Positions 34,572 through 43,732 are shown, counted from the stretch's first letter. The stretch is 64,000 nucleotides of DNA from Streptomyces lydicus (GCF_004125265.1 NZ_RDTE01000003.1:8308001-8372000), one strand, 5' to 3'. A program made the numbers and translations. The notes: generated by a model not told the origin, from the sequence alone.

Positions 34572-36593
34572 TCAGCCCTCCAGCCCGTGGCGCGCCAGCA
34601 GCGGCGCGAGGTCCGGGTCCCGGCCGACCACCGCACGGAACGCGCCGAGCGGGTCGACGCTGCCGCCCTTGCCGAGGAGTTCCCTGCGGAAGATCTCACC
34701 GCTCTCGCGGATCGTCTTCCCGTTCTCGCGGAACCAGCGCACGGTGTCGGCGTCCAGCACCTCCGCCCAGCGGTAGCCGTAGTACCCGGCCGCGTAGCCG
34801 CCGCCGAAGACATGGGCGAAGTAGCCGGTGCGATAGCGCGGCGGGATCGCGGACACCGACAGCCCGTAGCGCTCCAGCGCGGCCGCCTCGAAGGCCTCGG
34901 CCCCGTCGGCGGCCGGTGCCTCGCCGGGGGCGAGGGAGTGCCAGGCCCAGTCCAGCACCGCGGCGGCCTGGTGCTCCACCATCCGGAAGCCCGCGCCGAA
35001 GGTCTCCGCCTCGCGCAGCCGGGCCGGCAGTTCGGCCGGCATCGGCTCGCCGGTGACATGGTGCCGGGCGTAGTGGGACAGGATCTCCGGCCAGTCCGCC
35101 CACACCTCGTTGACCTGGGAGGGGAACTCGACGAAGTCACGCGGCACCCGGGTGCCGGACAGCAGCGGGTAGCGCACATCGGAGAACAGGCCGTGCAGCG
35201 CATGCCCGAACTCGTGGAACAGCGTGTTGACCTCGCTCCAGGTCAGCAGCACCGGCTCGCCCGCCGGAGGCTTGGCGACATTCAGGTTGTTGACCACGAC
35301 CGCGCGGTGGCCGAGCAGCCGGGACTGCGGGACGAGGGCGTCCATCCAGGCGCCGCCCCGCTTCGACTCGCGGGCGTGGAAGTCGCCGAGGTACAGCCCG
35401 AGCGGGCTGCCGTCGGCGTCGTGCACCTCGTAGATACGGGCGTCCGGGTGGTACGACACCAGGTCGGGGCGCGGGGTGAAGCTGATCCCGTAGACCAGCT
35501 CGGCAGCGTGGAAGACACCGTCGTGCAGCACGGTCTCCAGCTCCAGATAGGGCCGCAGCACCGACGCGTCGAGCGCGAACCGCTCCCTGCGCACCCGTTC
35601 CGAGTAGTACTGCCAGTCCGCCGCGGGGATCGTGGCCACGCCGGCCGCCTCGGCCAGGGCCGCGCCCTCCCGCTCGGCATTGGCGGTGGCGGGGGCGACC
35701 AGCCGACCGAGCAACTCCTCGACGGCGTCCGTGGTGCCGGCGGTCCGGTCGGCGACCTCCCAGGCGGCATGACTCGGGTAGCCGAGCAGGGCGGCGCGCT
35801 CGGCACGCAAGGCGGCCAGCGCGACGGCGACCGGGCCGTTGGTGTCCGTACCGCGACCGAGCGACGCGGTCAGCAGCCGCTCGCGCAGCGCGGGGTCGTC
35901 CAGCGCGGCGAGCTCGGTCTGCTGGGAGAAGTTCTTCAGGCTGAGCACGTACTTGCCCTCGTGCCCCAGCGCCCGGGCGTTCGCTGCGGCGGCCGCGATC
36001 TGGTCCGCGGGCAGACCGGCCAGTTCCTCGGCACGGTCCAGTACGAGCGCCGCGTCCGCGGTGGCCGCACGGAGGTTCTGCCCGAACTCGGTGCACCGGG
36101 CGGCGATCTCGGCATTCAGCGCGCGCAGGCGCTGTTGCTGCTCCGGGGCGAGGCGGGCGCCGGCCCGGACCCGGTTCGTGTGGTGGCGCTCCAGCAGCCG
36201 CAACTGCTCGGTGTCCCATCCGGACTGCTCACGTTGCCCGTGGAGCGCGTCCAGCCGGGCGAACAGTGCGGAGTCGAGCAGCAGCGCATCGTCATGGGCG
36301 GCCAGCCGGGGGGCGATCTCGACCTCGATCGTCTGGATCTCCTCGTCGGTATCCGTCGCCGCCTTGTTGAAGAACACCCTGCACACCCGGCCCAGCAGCG
36401 CGCCGCTGCGCTCCAGTGCCTCCACGGTGTTCTCGAAGGTCGCCGGTTCGGCACAGGCGCCGATCGCCGCGACCTCGTCCAGCTGATCGGCTATGCCGCG
36501 GGCAAAGGCGGGCAGATAGTGATCGTTGCGGATCCGCGCGAAAGGCGGCAGCGCGTAGGGCAGATCACTCGGCTCGAAGAAAGGATTCGACAT
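34572..36593 (-). CDS. M3-family metallopeptidase (peptidyl-dipeptidase Dcp-like)
   Basis: A 673-residue cytosolic zinc peptidase. The active site is VNTLFHEFGHALHGLFSD (HEFGH with Glu), followed by the third ligand region DFVEFPSQVNEVW. KRGGAWMDALVPQSR and PPRYRTGYFAHVFGGGYAAGYYGY are further M3 hallmarks. Length matches Dcp and oligopeptidase A. It removes dipeptides or cleaves short oligopeptides. Start ATG 36593 (MSNPFFEPS) is the family start; GTG two codons upstream is possible. It is divergent from the CBS-domain gene. Confidence 0.93.
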   Translation of the reverse strand: MSNPFFEPSDLPYALPPFARIRNDHYLPAFARGIADQLDEVAAIGACAEPATFENTVEALERSGALLGRVCRVFFNKAATDTDEEIQTIEVEIAPRLAAHDDALLLDSALFARLDALHGQREQSGWDTEQLRLLERHHTNRVRAGARLAPEQQQRLRALNAEIAARCTEFGQNLRAATADAALVLDRAEELAGLPADQIAAAAANARALGHEGKYVLSLKNFSQQTELAALDDPALRERLLTASLGRGTDTNGPVAVALAALRAERAALLGYPSHAAWEVADRTAGTTDAVEELLGRLVAPATANAEREGAALAEAAGVATIPAADWQYYSERVRRERFALDASVLRPYLELETVLHDGVFHAAELVYGISFTPRPDLVSYHPDARIYEVHDADGSPLGLYLGDFHARESKRGGAWMDALVPQSRLLGHRAVVVNNLNVAKPPAGEPVLLTWSEVNTLFHEFGHALHGLFSDVRYPLLSGTRVPRDFVEFPSQVNEVWADWPEILSHYARHHVTGEPMPAELPARLREAETFGAGFRMVEHQAAAVLDWAWHSLAPGEAPAADGAEAFEAAALERYGLSVSAIPPRYRTGYFAHVFGGGYAAGYYGYRWAEVLDADTVRWFRENGKTIRESGEIFRRELLGKGGSVDPLGAFRAVVGRDPDLAPLLARHGLEG

Positions 36594-36797
36594 CGTCACA
36601 GAGGCTGACACTACGCCCGCGGGTGACCTCCGGTCCCACGGTCGCTGCATGACGGCGCTTGCGGGCGCGGGTAGTTGACACCCCGAACGGGTGGCCCGGC
36701 CGCGCGGCGGCGGCCGGGCCCGTCCCGGGAAGCGTCGTGGGGCCATCCGTGGTGTGATCGAAGCGGGGCAACCAACACTCCTGAGACAGGAGGAATC

Positions 36798-37235
36798 ATG
36801 GCCAGCAAGCTGCGAGCCCGCGACATCATGTCCGGCGGAGCGCGCTGTGTGGGTGCACATGAATCGTTGATGGATGCGGCGAAGATGATGCGGGACCTGA
36901 ACGTCGGCTGCCTGCCCATCTGCGGTGACAACAACAGGCTCATGGGCATGATCACCGATCGCGATATCGTCGTCACCTGTTGTGCCGAAGGTGTCGACCC
37001 GGCGACGGTGCAGGCCGGTTCCATGGGCGGCAAGCTGCACTGGATCGACGCCGATGCGGACGCCTCCGAGGTCCTGCGGACCATGGAGGACCACCACATC
37101 AAGCGCCTGCCGGTGATCGACGTCAAGGGCGGCCACCAACTGGTGGGAATGATCACCGAGGCGAACCTCGCCAAGAACCTCAGCGACGCGGAGATCGCGG
37201 AGTTCGCCAACCGCGTGTACGCGACCGCGGGCTGA
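36798..37235 (+). CDS. Tandem CBS-domain protein
   Basis: A 145-residue protein made of two CBS motifs (about 8-65 and 75-130): ARDIMSGGARCVGAHESLMDAAK, MGMITDRDIV, then VLRTMEDHHIKRLPVIDVKGG and VGMITEANLAK. Such proteins bind adenosine nucleotides or similar ligands and often act as stress or redox sensors. The excellent ribosome site AGGAGGAATC suggests strong translation. It is single and ends at a hairpin. Confidence 0.93.
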   Translation: MASKLRARDIMSGGARCVGAHESLMDAAKMMRDLNVGCLPICGDNNRLMGMITDRDIVVTCCAEGVDPATVQAGSMGGKLHWIDADADASEVLRTMEDHHIKRLPVIDVKGGHQLVGMITEANLAKNLSDAEIAEFANRVYATAG

Positions 37236-37269
37236 CGGCGCCGCCCGCACCGCCGTGGCGTGAAAGCGC

Positions 37270-37290
37270 GGGGAATTGGCGGAATTCCCC
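37270..37290. terminator. Bidirectional terminator between CBS and Rpf genes
   Basis: GGGGAATT (37270-37277) pairs with AATTCCCC (37283-37290) across a 5-base loop, between convergent stops. A third GGGGAATTCC lies at 37304-37313. Confidence 0.65.
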
Positions 37291-37331
37291 CGGCCGCGGG
37301 CCAGGGGAATTCCGAATATTCCGTTACCCGC

Positions 37332-38054
37332 TCAGTGGGCGCCGGAGTGTGGTACGGCGAGCCGTGTGCCGGGGAAAATCAGATGCGGATTCGCCCCGAT
37401 CACCTGCCGGTTCAGCCGGTAGAATTCCCGCCATCCCAGGCCGTGTGCGTACGCGATACCGCTCAGCGTGTCGCCGGGGTTGACGACGACCGAGCCGCCG
37501 GTACTCCGATGACGTCCCACTTTGTAGCGCTTCTCATGGGACTGGGCATGGCGGGAGTGCGGCTGGCGGGGCTGGGTATGGCGGGTCCGCGCCCGGGCCG
37601 ACGGGTCCGCTTGCCGTTGTGGTGCGGGGCGCACCGGGGTACTTCGCACGGTGCGGTGCGCGTCGGCCGAGTTGAGTCCCAGTGAGGCCGAGCAGGCCGG
37701 CCAGGCGCCCCAGCCCTGACGGGCCAGTACCCGCTGGGCCACCTGGATCTGCTGTGACCGGGTCGCCCGCGCCGCCCGTGCCGCGTAGGCGCCACCGCCG
37801 AAGGAGTGCCAGGTGGAGTGGGCGAGCTGCAGTCCTCCGGAGAACCCGTTCCCCGTGTCGATACGCCAGTTGCCTCCGCTCTCGCACCCGGCCAGGCGCT
37901 CCCAGGTACCGCCGGAGCGGGCCTCGGCGGGCTGCCCGGACGCCAGGTTCAGCGCCCCGGCCGCGAGCAGGACCGCTGCCGCCGTGATGCCCCGGACGCC
38001 AAAGCCCCGGAATTCACTCCGGGCAGGCGCTTTTGCTGCCTGCGGAAATTCCAT
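37332..38054 (-). CDS. Secreted Rpf-like transglycosylase with LysM domain
   Basis: A 240-residue exported muralytic protein. The signal peptide is MEFPQAAKAPARSEF with the helix GITAAAVLLAAGALNLASG. It is followed by the resuscitation-promoting-factor domain (about 48-125): WERLAGCESGGNW with the catalytic Glu, TGNGFSGGLQLAHSTWHSFGG, and ARQGWGAWPACS. A basic, His/Arg/Pro-rich linker leads to a C-terminal LysM (about 190-238; VNPGDTLSGIAYAHGL). It cleaves peptidoglycan during germination or growth resumption. Start ATG 38054 has GGGAGTAAGGGC. The upstream DNA contains GTTCGA-N7-TCGAAC (38129-38147), but I could not find the c-di-AMP riboswitch often seen before such genes. Confidence 0.92.
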   Translation of the reverse strand: MEFPQAAKAPARSEFRGFGVRGITAAAVLLAAGALNLASGQPAEARSGGTWERLAGCESGGNWRIDTGNGFSGGLQLAHSTWHSFGGGAYAARAARATRSQQIQVAQRVLARQGWGAWPACSASLGLNSADAHRTVRSTPVRPAPQRQADPSARARTRHTQPRQPHSRHAQSHEKRYKVGRHRSTGGSVVVNPGDTLSGIAYAHGLGWREFYRLNRQVIGANPHLIFPGTRLAVPHSGAH

Positions 38055-38773
38055 GCCCTTACTCCCGTCGCTCGCCGCGCAGTTGCCTGGCGGTCATTCA
38101 GGAATCCCGGCGCGTATGCGGTGCACGCGTTCGAATGGTGATCGAACCGCGATTTCCGTGCGGCGCCATGAATTTGACGGGGAAGAGACAACCACGCTCC
38201 GAGTTGGCCTCGGCAGAGCGCGCGGTAGCGCCGCCGCGGCCCGGCCTGCACCCTTGCCGCCGGGGCGCGGCCGTGCTTGGACCGTGCGCACCTGTTCAGA
38301 CGGGCAGGGGCGCACCCGTCCTGCCGTGGGCGCATCACACCCCCGCGGCCGGTGATCACCTGCCCGTCCCGGGGGTGTCCGCCGAGCGCAACCGGCGCAC
38401 TCGATGCACGCGCTGCGCAGGTCCGCATGCACCGCGCACGGGCTTGTGGCGGTGCAACGGTCCGTTCTGCCCTGGTGCAACGGCGCATGGCACACGGGTA
38501 CGGCGAGGTGCATCGCCCCTGCCGGGGCCCGGCGGCGCGGACGGGCACCGGCCGCGGAGGCGGACACCGGTGGAAGGGGGCGGCGGGCCGCAGACAACGA
38601 TGAAGTCAAAGATGATTGAACGATCCTGACGAAGGGCGGGGAGTTTCCGCGATGCCCGATGTGACGGAAGGCGGTCATGACCTGCGACTGTTAGCCATCC
38701 TGGGTCTGCGGCGGCCCAAGGGAATCTCTGGATTGCCACACATTGCTGAACAATCCTGAGGTAGCTTCGTTCT
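38055..38773. other. 719-bp intergenic region between divergent Rpf and GntR genes
   Basis: No convincing gene is seen. Features are the inverted repeat GTTCGA-N7-TCGAAC (38129-38147), and a 13-bp direct repeat TGAACRATCCTGA at 38617-38629 and 38747-38759, the second 14 bp before the GntR start. GGATTG/CAATCC form an inverted repeat around 38730-38756. A very short frame (ATG 38652, 14 codons, MPDVTEGG) lies between the direct repeats. The middle (38380-38520) has several GTGCAAC and GTGCAC repeats. Confidence 0.4.
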
Positions 38774-39454
38774 GTGGCTGATGAAACGAACGACACGGGT
38801 GCGGCACCCCCGTACCTCGCCGCCGAGGCGGTCGCCGACCGGTTGCGCGACCGGATCACGACGGGTGTGCTCACGCCGGGTCACCCCCTGCGCGATGCGG
38901 CTCTCGCCGAGGAGTTCGGCGTCTCGCGCAACACCCTGCGCGAGGCCGTACGGCTGCTGGTGTACGAAGGCCTCGCCGTCCACCAGCTCTACAAGGGCGC
39001 CGCGGTCACCTGCCTCGAGGTCGAGGACGTCCATGACATCTACGCCACCCGCCGTGCCCTGGAACTCCGGGCCGCGGAGCAGAGCTTCACCGCCCCCCAG
39101 GCGGCGCTCGACCGACTCGACCGGTATGTGTCGGCCGCCGAGGAGGCAGCGGCGGCCGGCCGGTGGGATCGCACGGCCACGCATTCGCTGGACTTCCACC
39201 GGGACGTGGTGGACCTGCTCGGCAGCGCACGGCTCAACCGCTTCTTCCGTACGACCGTCGCCCAACTGCGCCTGGCCTTCGCAGAGGTGCCGCACGAACC
39301 GGAATTCCAGCGCCAGTGGGTGCCGCGCGACCGAGAGCTGTGCGATCTGCTGCGCGCCGGGCGGCGCACCGAAGCGGCCGCCGCGCTCGCGCGCTACCTG
39401 GCCGACTCGGAGTGCCAGGTCGTCGACATCGTACGCGCGGCCCGCTGCACCTGA
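38774..39454 (+). CDS. GntR-family (FadR/FCD type) regulator
   Basis: A 226-residue regulator with an N-terminal winged helix (VADRLRDRITTGVLTPGHPL, LAEEFGVSRNTLREAVRLL) and an all-helical FCD ligand domain (about 95-215; ELRAAEQSFT, HSLDFHRDVVDLLG with metal-type His, AAALARYLADSE). Start GTG 38774. It lies 124 bp before the DUF1989 gene on the same strand, a pairing common in actinobacteria, and probably controls it through the repeats upstream. Confidence 0.9.
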   Translation: MADETNDTGAAPPYLAAEAVADRLRDRITTGVLTPGHPLRDAALAEEFGVSRNTLREAVRLLVYEGLAVHQLYKGAAVTCLEVEDVHDIYATRRALELRAAEQSFTAPQAALDRLDRYVSAAEEAAAAGRWDRTATHSLDFHRDVVDLLGSARLNRFFRTTVAQLRLAFAEVPHEPEFQRQWVPRDRELCDLLRAGRRTEAAAALARYLADSECQVVDIVRAARCT

Positions 39455-39578
39455 ACGAGCCCGGACCCACCCGACAACCCTCATCAGACGAACCCGACCC
39501 GACGACCCCGCCCCGATCCGCCCCCTCGACCGCACCCCCTGCCACCCCGGCGGGCATCCCAGGAAAGCGAGCACACCG

Positions 39579-40436
39579 ATGGTCACCAACGAAGCCGCCT
39601 ACCAGGCCACCAAGGGCGGCCCCCTCGATGTCGACAAGGCCTTCTACGACCGGGTCTCGGGCAACTCCGGTGGCTCGGGCAGCTCCGGCGGCCGCCGCCT
39701 GGTCGACAGTTTCACCATCCCGATTCGCTCCGGCCGCGCCTGGGAAGTTCCCGCAGGCCATCTGTGCCGCATCGTCACCGTGGACGGTCCGCAGGTCGGT
39801 GACTTCAACGTGTGGAACCGCCACGACCCGCGCGAACGCCTCTGGGCGTCCCGCACCCGTCAGCTGCAGCGCGCCCACGTCAGCACCTACGACCGCCTGT
39901 GGTCCACCCTCCCCTTCCTGCGCCCGCTGCTGACCGTCACCGGTGACACGCTCGCCGACTACGGCACCGACGACACGGGCGGCAGGGTGCACGACCTGCT
40001 GGGCACCCGCTGCGACCCGTACGTCAACCGCATGCTCACCGGCGAGGACTTCGACTACCACTGCCACTCGAACCTGGTCCGCGCCGTCCTGCCGTACGGG
40101 CTCACGGAGTTCGACGTGCACGACGTCCTCAACGTCTTCCAGTGCACCGGACTCAACGAGGACGACCAGTACTTCATGAAGGCCTGCCCCGCCCGGCCCG
40201 GCGACCACTTCGAGTTCTTCGCCGAACTCGACCTGCTGTGTGCGCTGTCCACCTGCCCGGGCGGCGACCTGTCCGTGCCGCTGTGGGGGCCGGACGCGGG
40301 CGACCCGCTGGAGGTGTGCCACCCGATCGGCATCGAGGTCTACGAGGTCGATGATGCTCTCCTCGAAGGCTGGACCTCCCCCCAGCCGGCCGCCTACCGC
40401 AATCTGCACGGGGTGACCCTGCCCAGCTGGACATAG
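39579..40436 (+). CDS. DUF1989 / urea-carboxylase-associated family protein
   Basis: A 285-residue cytosolic protein of the DUF1989 group. Core motifs are AWEVPAGHLCRIVTVDGPQVGDFNVW, HCHSNLVRAVLPYG, DVHDVLNVFQCTGL and CPARPGDHFEFFAELDLLCALSTCPGG, with several conserved Cys and His residues likely to hold a metal. In other bacteria the family travels with urea carboxylase and guanidine-degradation genes; none is present here. A Gly/Ser-rich stretch (GNSGGSGSSGG) follows the first 30 residues. Start ATG 39579; the ribosome site is weak and distant. A degraded monooxygenase tail follows. Confidence 0.88.
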   Translation: MVTNEAAYQATKGGPLDVDKAFYDRVSGNSGGSGSSGGRRLVDSFTIPIRSGRAWEVPAGHLCRIVTVDGPQVGDFNVWNRHDPRERLWASRTRQLQRAHVSTYDRLWSTLPFLRPLLTVTGDTLADYGTDDTGGRVHDLLGTRCDPYVNRMLTGEDFDYHCHSNLVRAVLPYGLTEFDVHDVLNVFQCTGLNEDDQYFMKACPARPGDHFEFFAELDLLCALSTCPGGDLSVPLWGPDAGDPLEVCHPIGIEVYEVDDALLEGWTSPQPAAYRNLHGVTLPSWT

Positions 40437-40497
40437 GGCCTGTCTTCAAAGTCCCGTCCGCCCCGCGAGGCCGCGCGCGCTCGCGCAAGGGGCCGCC

Positions 40498-40911
40498 CGC
40501 AATGGTCAGACCTCCGGCCGCCGTGTTGCATGGGAAAGGAGAGCGTTTCCGGACTGCGGCGGCCTCCGCCTCGACCTCGCCGCCTACCCGTACCGGCTGT
40601 TCGACCTGCTGCGCGGCGACGAGCACACCTTGCTGCTGTACGCGGACCACGAGGTCCGGACGACGTCGTACGACGAGGTGGCGCAGGCGGCACGCAGCAG
40701 GGCGCACGGACAGCTGACCGTCCGGGTGATCGTCGCCCCGGGGCTCCGGACGGACGGCCTGCCGCTGCCCGTCGTCCGGGACGGCCGTGACCCGTTCCGG
40801 CAGGTGTACGGCGCGCACGGCGGCGAGGCATTCCTCAGCCGGCCCGACGGCTACCTGGGGCTGCGCCCGCCCGGGCGAGCGGTCCGGAGCTGCCGGCGCA
40901 GCCGGCGCTGA
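40498..40911 (+). pseudogene. FAD-dependent aromatic monooxygenase remnant, C-terminal domain
   Basis: The plus-strand frame reads LAAYPYRLFDLLRGDEHTLLLY and, 80 residues later, FLSRPDGYLGLRPPG. These are the start and end of the thioredoxin-like C-terminal domain of PheA/TfdB-type monooxygenases. The FAD-binding and catalytic parts (about 400 residues) are absent, and no start or ribosome site is visible. It ends with a basic tail after RPPG. It lies between the DUF1989 gene and the convergent EF-hand gene. It is a second, different monooxygenase tail in this window (compare 15001). Confidence 0.65.
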
Positions 40912-40979
40912 CCTTCCGTACCTGAGCGGCGGCCGGCCGCACCCACCGGCGGCACCGGGTGCGGCCGGCCGCCGCCCGC

Positions 40980-41459
40980 TCACGGCGCCTGCCACGCGGC
41001 GACCATCAGCCGCCCGTCGCCGTCGTCGTCCAGCGCCCTGAAGGCCGCCTCCGCCTGAGCGGCCGAGTACCCGGCCGCCCGGTGCACGGCAGTGAAGTCC
41101 GCCAGGCTGACCACACCGTCCCCGTCGGCATCGGCCAGGGCGACGGTCGCGGCGACCGACGGCCCCACGACCTTGCCGATCGTCCCCGACGCGCCCGCCC
41201 GGGCGAACGCCGCGACGAACTGCTCCCGGTCCAGGCGCCCCGTACCGTCCACGTCCGCCAGGGCGGCGAGCTCGTCGAAGGTGTTGCGCATCCCCGCACG
41301 GAGGGCTTGCGCCTTGGCGGAATCCGCCGGTTCGCCCACCGCTTCCGTCAGCACGCGCGCCCGCTCGGTGAAGTCCTGCGCGGTCAGGTAGCCGTCGCCG
41401 TCGGTGTCGTAGGTGGAGAAGCGGTGCTCGTACTCGGCACGCAGGGCATCGGAGATCAT
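40980..41459 (-). CDS. EF-hand calcium-binding protein
   Basis: A 159-residue calmodulin-like protein with four EF-hand loops at DTDGDGYLTAQDF, DVDGTGRLDREQF, DADGDGVVSLADF and DDDGDGRL. The last is shortened, and its Glu/Asp at position 12 is not obvious. Streptomyces encode several such calcium sensors or buffers (CabB and CalD type). Start ATG 41459 follows AAGGGATGACAC. No signal peptide is present, so it is cytosolic. It is divergent from the L,D-transpeptidase gene. Confidence 0.93.
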   Translation of the reverse strand: MISDALRAEYEHRFSTYDTDGDGYLTAQDFTERARVLTEAVGEPADSAKAQALRAGMRNTFDELAALADVDGTGRLDREQFVAAFARAGASGTIGKVVGPSVAATVALADADGDGVVSLADFTAVHRAAGYSAAQAEAAFRALDDDGDGRLMVAAWQAP

Positions 41460-41767
41460 GTGTCATCCCTTCCGGAGGCGGGCTCCCGGCGGAGCCCGGA
41501 GAGGCGGCCGGCCGCGCGCGGGGGTGCCGCGCCCACCTGCCGCCATGAGCACATTAAGTGACCGCGCGATGTCGGAAGGTGATGGCGGGGGGTGTGTTCG
41601 GACTCCCGGTCCAGGAGGCCGTGGCGGTGGTGCCGGTGCTGCCGGCGCGGCCGTCGCCCCGGTCCGCCGGGGGGTGCTCACACCGGCCGGGCCATGGCAC
41701 GACCTATCAGATATTTCGGGTCGGTCACGCCTGCAACCGACGGGTCGGGCAAACGGTCCTACGGAGC

Positions 41768-42499
41768 ATGAAAAGACAACTGAACCTGCGGATACGGAGG
41801 TCCGGCGCCGGACGCCGCGCGGGCGCGACGCTCGCCGTCACGGCGCTGGCACTCCCGCTGACGGTGGCCCTCGGCTCCACGGCCCAGGCCGCCACCGCGT
41901 CGTCCTGCACCGCGAGCCGCGGCCCCTATCAGAAGCAGGCCGAGAAGTTCCTCGGGCTGACCGTGGACGGCCGGCAGTCGGCCGCCGACTGCCGGGCGAT
42001 CCGCGCCTTCCAGACCAGCCACGGCATCACCCCGAACATCGGCTACGCCGGTCCCGTCACCTGGGGCGTGATGAACCTCGTGGCGCAGCAGAAGGCCGCC
42101 GGGAGCAACCCGAACAAGGCCCATAAGTGCCCCACGAACAAGGGCCGGATCGCCTGCGTCGACCTCACCCGCCAGCTCAGCTGGATCCAGGACGGATCGA
42201 AGCTGGTGTTCGGGCCGGTCCCGGTCCGCACCGGACGCGACGGGTACGAGACCCGCACCGGCGCCAAGAAGATCTACTGGCGCCACCTGCACCATGTGTC
42301 GACGATCTACCACGTGGCCATGCCGTACAGCCAGTTCTTCGACGGTGGTCAGGCGTTCCACTCCATCAGCGGCAGCGTCTGGTCGGCGCCCGGCTCGCAC
42401 GGCTGCGTCAATATGCGCAGCAATGACGCCAAGAAGTACTGGTCCCTGCTCAAGAACGGTGACGACGTCTACGTCTACGGCCGTAAGTCCGGCACCTGA
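41768..42499 (+). CDS. Secreted L,D-transpeptidase with peptidoglycan-binding-like domain
   Basis: A 243-residue exported enzyme. The Sec signal covers about 1-40 (GATLAVTALALPLTVALGS, cleavage near AQA). A peptidoglycan-binding-like repeat with Cys residues follows (CTASRGPYQKQAEKFLGLTVDG), then the YkuD catalytic domain with the active-site segment SAPGSHGCVNM (His and Cys nucleophile) and AFHSISGSVW. It forms 3-3 cross-links or attaches proteins to peptidoglycan. Start ATG 41768 has GGAG only one base away, which is unusual. The upstream 308-bp gap (41460-41767) shows no gene. Confidence 0.92.
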   Translation: MKRQLNLRIRRSGAGRRAGATLAVTALALPLTVALGSTAQAATASSCTASRGPYQKQAEKFLGLTVDGRQSAADCRAIRAFQTSHGITPNIGYAGPVTWGVMNLVAQQKAAGSNPNKAHKCPTNKGRIACVDLTRQLSWIQDGSKLVFGPVPVRTGRDGYETRTGAKKIYWRHLHHVSTIYHVAMPYSQFFDGGQAFHSISGSVWSAPGSHGCVNMRSNDAKKYWSLLKNGDDVYVYGRKSGT

Positions 42500-42675
42500 G
42501 CCCTGAGCGGGCGGACCGGGCGGGCCGGGCCCGACTGTGGAGGGGGAAGAGCGCCCGATGGCGGAACGCCACCGGGCGCCGCGTCGAACGGTACGCCGTG
42601 CCGTCCGTAGGGCGTGTCGTCCCTATGCCGTGCCGTCCGCGCGCCGGACCGGCGCCGTTCAGACGGACCGTACGC

Positions 42676-43071
42676 TCACTGCCTGCCCCGGCCACCGCCG
42701 GAGGGCGGCAGCGCACAGGCCGCCGTACCGCCCGGCATCCGCTGACGGTTCCTCGCGATGATCCGGTACATGCCGTGGGCGATCCACCGCACGGGCGGGA
42801 GCGTGAGCAGCGCGCCCACGACCGGCCATCCGCCGCCCGCGCTCATCAGCAACCTGGCGACGGCCTGGGCGCCACCGTGCACGGAACCGGCCGGGGTCAC
42901 CCACAACACTTCGTGTTCGGCGCGCTGTTGCGCGATACCGAGCCGTGCGAGGTCGGCGAACTGCCAGGGGGTGGCGTCACAGCGCGGCCGCAGCCGCCGC
43001 TCGGCGAACCGGACCGAGGACGTACAGAAGGCGCAGTCGCCGTCATAGACAAGTACGGGTTGCCGCCGCAT
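42676..43071 (-). CDS. DCC1-like (DUF393) thiol-disulfide oxidoreductase
   Basis: A 131-residue protein whose N-terminus VLVYDGDCAFCTSSVRF contains the DxxCxxC signature of the DUF393/DCC family, a thioredoxin-like fold. The middle AEHEVLWVTPAGSVHGGAQAVARLL and WIAHGMYRIIARNR complete the family pattern. Start ATG 43071 (MRRQPVL) is chosen to give the usual family length; an ATG 13 codons earlier is in frame. It is divergent from the acetyltransferase gene. Substrate unknown. Confidence 0.88.
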   Translation of the reverse strand: MRRQPVLVYDGDCAFCTSSVRFAERRLRPRCDATPWQFADLARLGIAQQRAEHEVLWVTPAGSVHGGAQAVARLLMSAGGGWPVVGALLTLPPVRWIAHGMYRIIARNRQRMPGGTAACALPPSGGGRGRQ

Positions 43072-43171
43072 CTTCCCGCCCCTTTGCACCGGTGCCCTGG
43101 CGATCACCATGATAGGTGCCGGGCCATCGCGAGGATCCGCGCAGCGGTGTGCCGTCCACGGGAGGAAACGT

Positions 43172-43732
43172 ATGCCGCTCGACAGGGACGCCGAAGCCAT
43201 CCACACCCGTCGGCTGACGCTTCTGCCGCTGCTTGCCGACCATGCCGAAGAGCTGGCCGCGGTGCTGTCCGATCCGGCCCTGCACGCCTTCACCGGTGGT
43301 GCTCCGGCGACCCCGGAGGCACTGCGGACCCGCTATGAACGGCTGGTCGCCGGCTCACCCGACCCCGCGGTCACCTGGTGCAACTGGGCGATCCACCTCC
43401 GGGACCGGGGCGCTCTGGCAGGCACGGTCCAGGCGACGGTGACCGCCGATGCGCAGGGACGGGCCGCGGAGGTGGCCTGGGTGGTGGGGACGGACTGGCA
43501 GCGGCGCGGCATCGCCACCGAGGCGGCCCGGGGGCTCGTCGCCTGGCTCCGGAAGCACGCCGTGCACACGCTCATCGCCCATATCCACCCGGACCACCAT
43601 GCCTCCGCTGCCGTCGCTGCCGCTGCCGGGTTCACCCCCACCGGCCATGAGCAGGACGGCGAGACGCGGTGGCAGCTGGGCCCGGAGGGCGGTCGGAGGG
43701 CGGACGACGGCCGGGGGAGCGGCCGGGAGTGA
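43172..43732 (+). CDS. GNAT-family N-acetyltransferase
   Basis: A 186-residue acetyltransferase of the RimJ/RimL-like type. ETDRLTLLPL-like opening (IHTRRLTLLPLLADH), the beta-4/alpha-3 acetyl-CoA site VAWVVGTDWQRRGIATEAARGLVAWL, and the C-terminal HIHPDHHASAAVAAAAGF are all present. Start ATG 43172 has GGAGGAAACGT. It probably acetylates an amine of a small molecule or a peptide. It is single, with no clue to substrate from neighbours. Confidence 0.9.
   Translation: MPLDRDAEAIHTRRLTLLPLLADHAEELAAVLSDPALHAFTGGAPATPEALRTRYERLVAGSPDPAVTWCNWAIHLRDRGALAGTVQATVTADAQGRAAEVAWVVGTDWQRRGIATEAARGLVAWLRKHAVHTLIAHIHPDHHASAAVAAAAGFTPTGHEQDGETRWQLGPEGGRRADDGRGSGRE

Noticed and set aside
38033..38700. Open frames on both strands in the Rpf-GntR gap
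   Set aside because: They are Arg/Cys/Pro-rich, without ribosome sites or recognisable motifs.
40437..40500. IS-end remnant GGGCCTGTCTTCAAAG after the DUF1989 gene
   Set aside because: It looked like an insertion-sequence end, but no matching inverted partner or target duplication could be found nearby.
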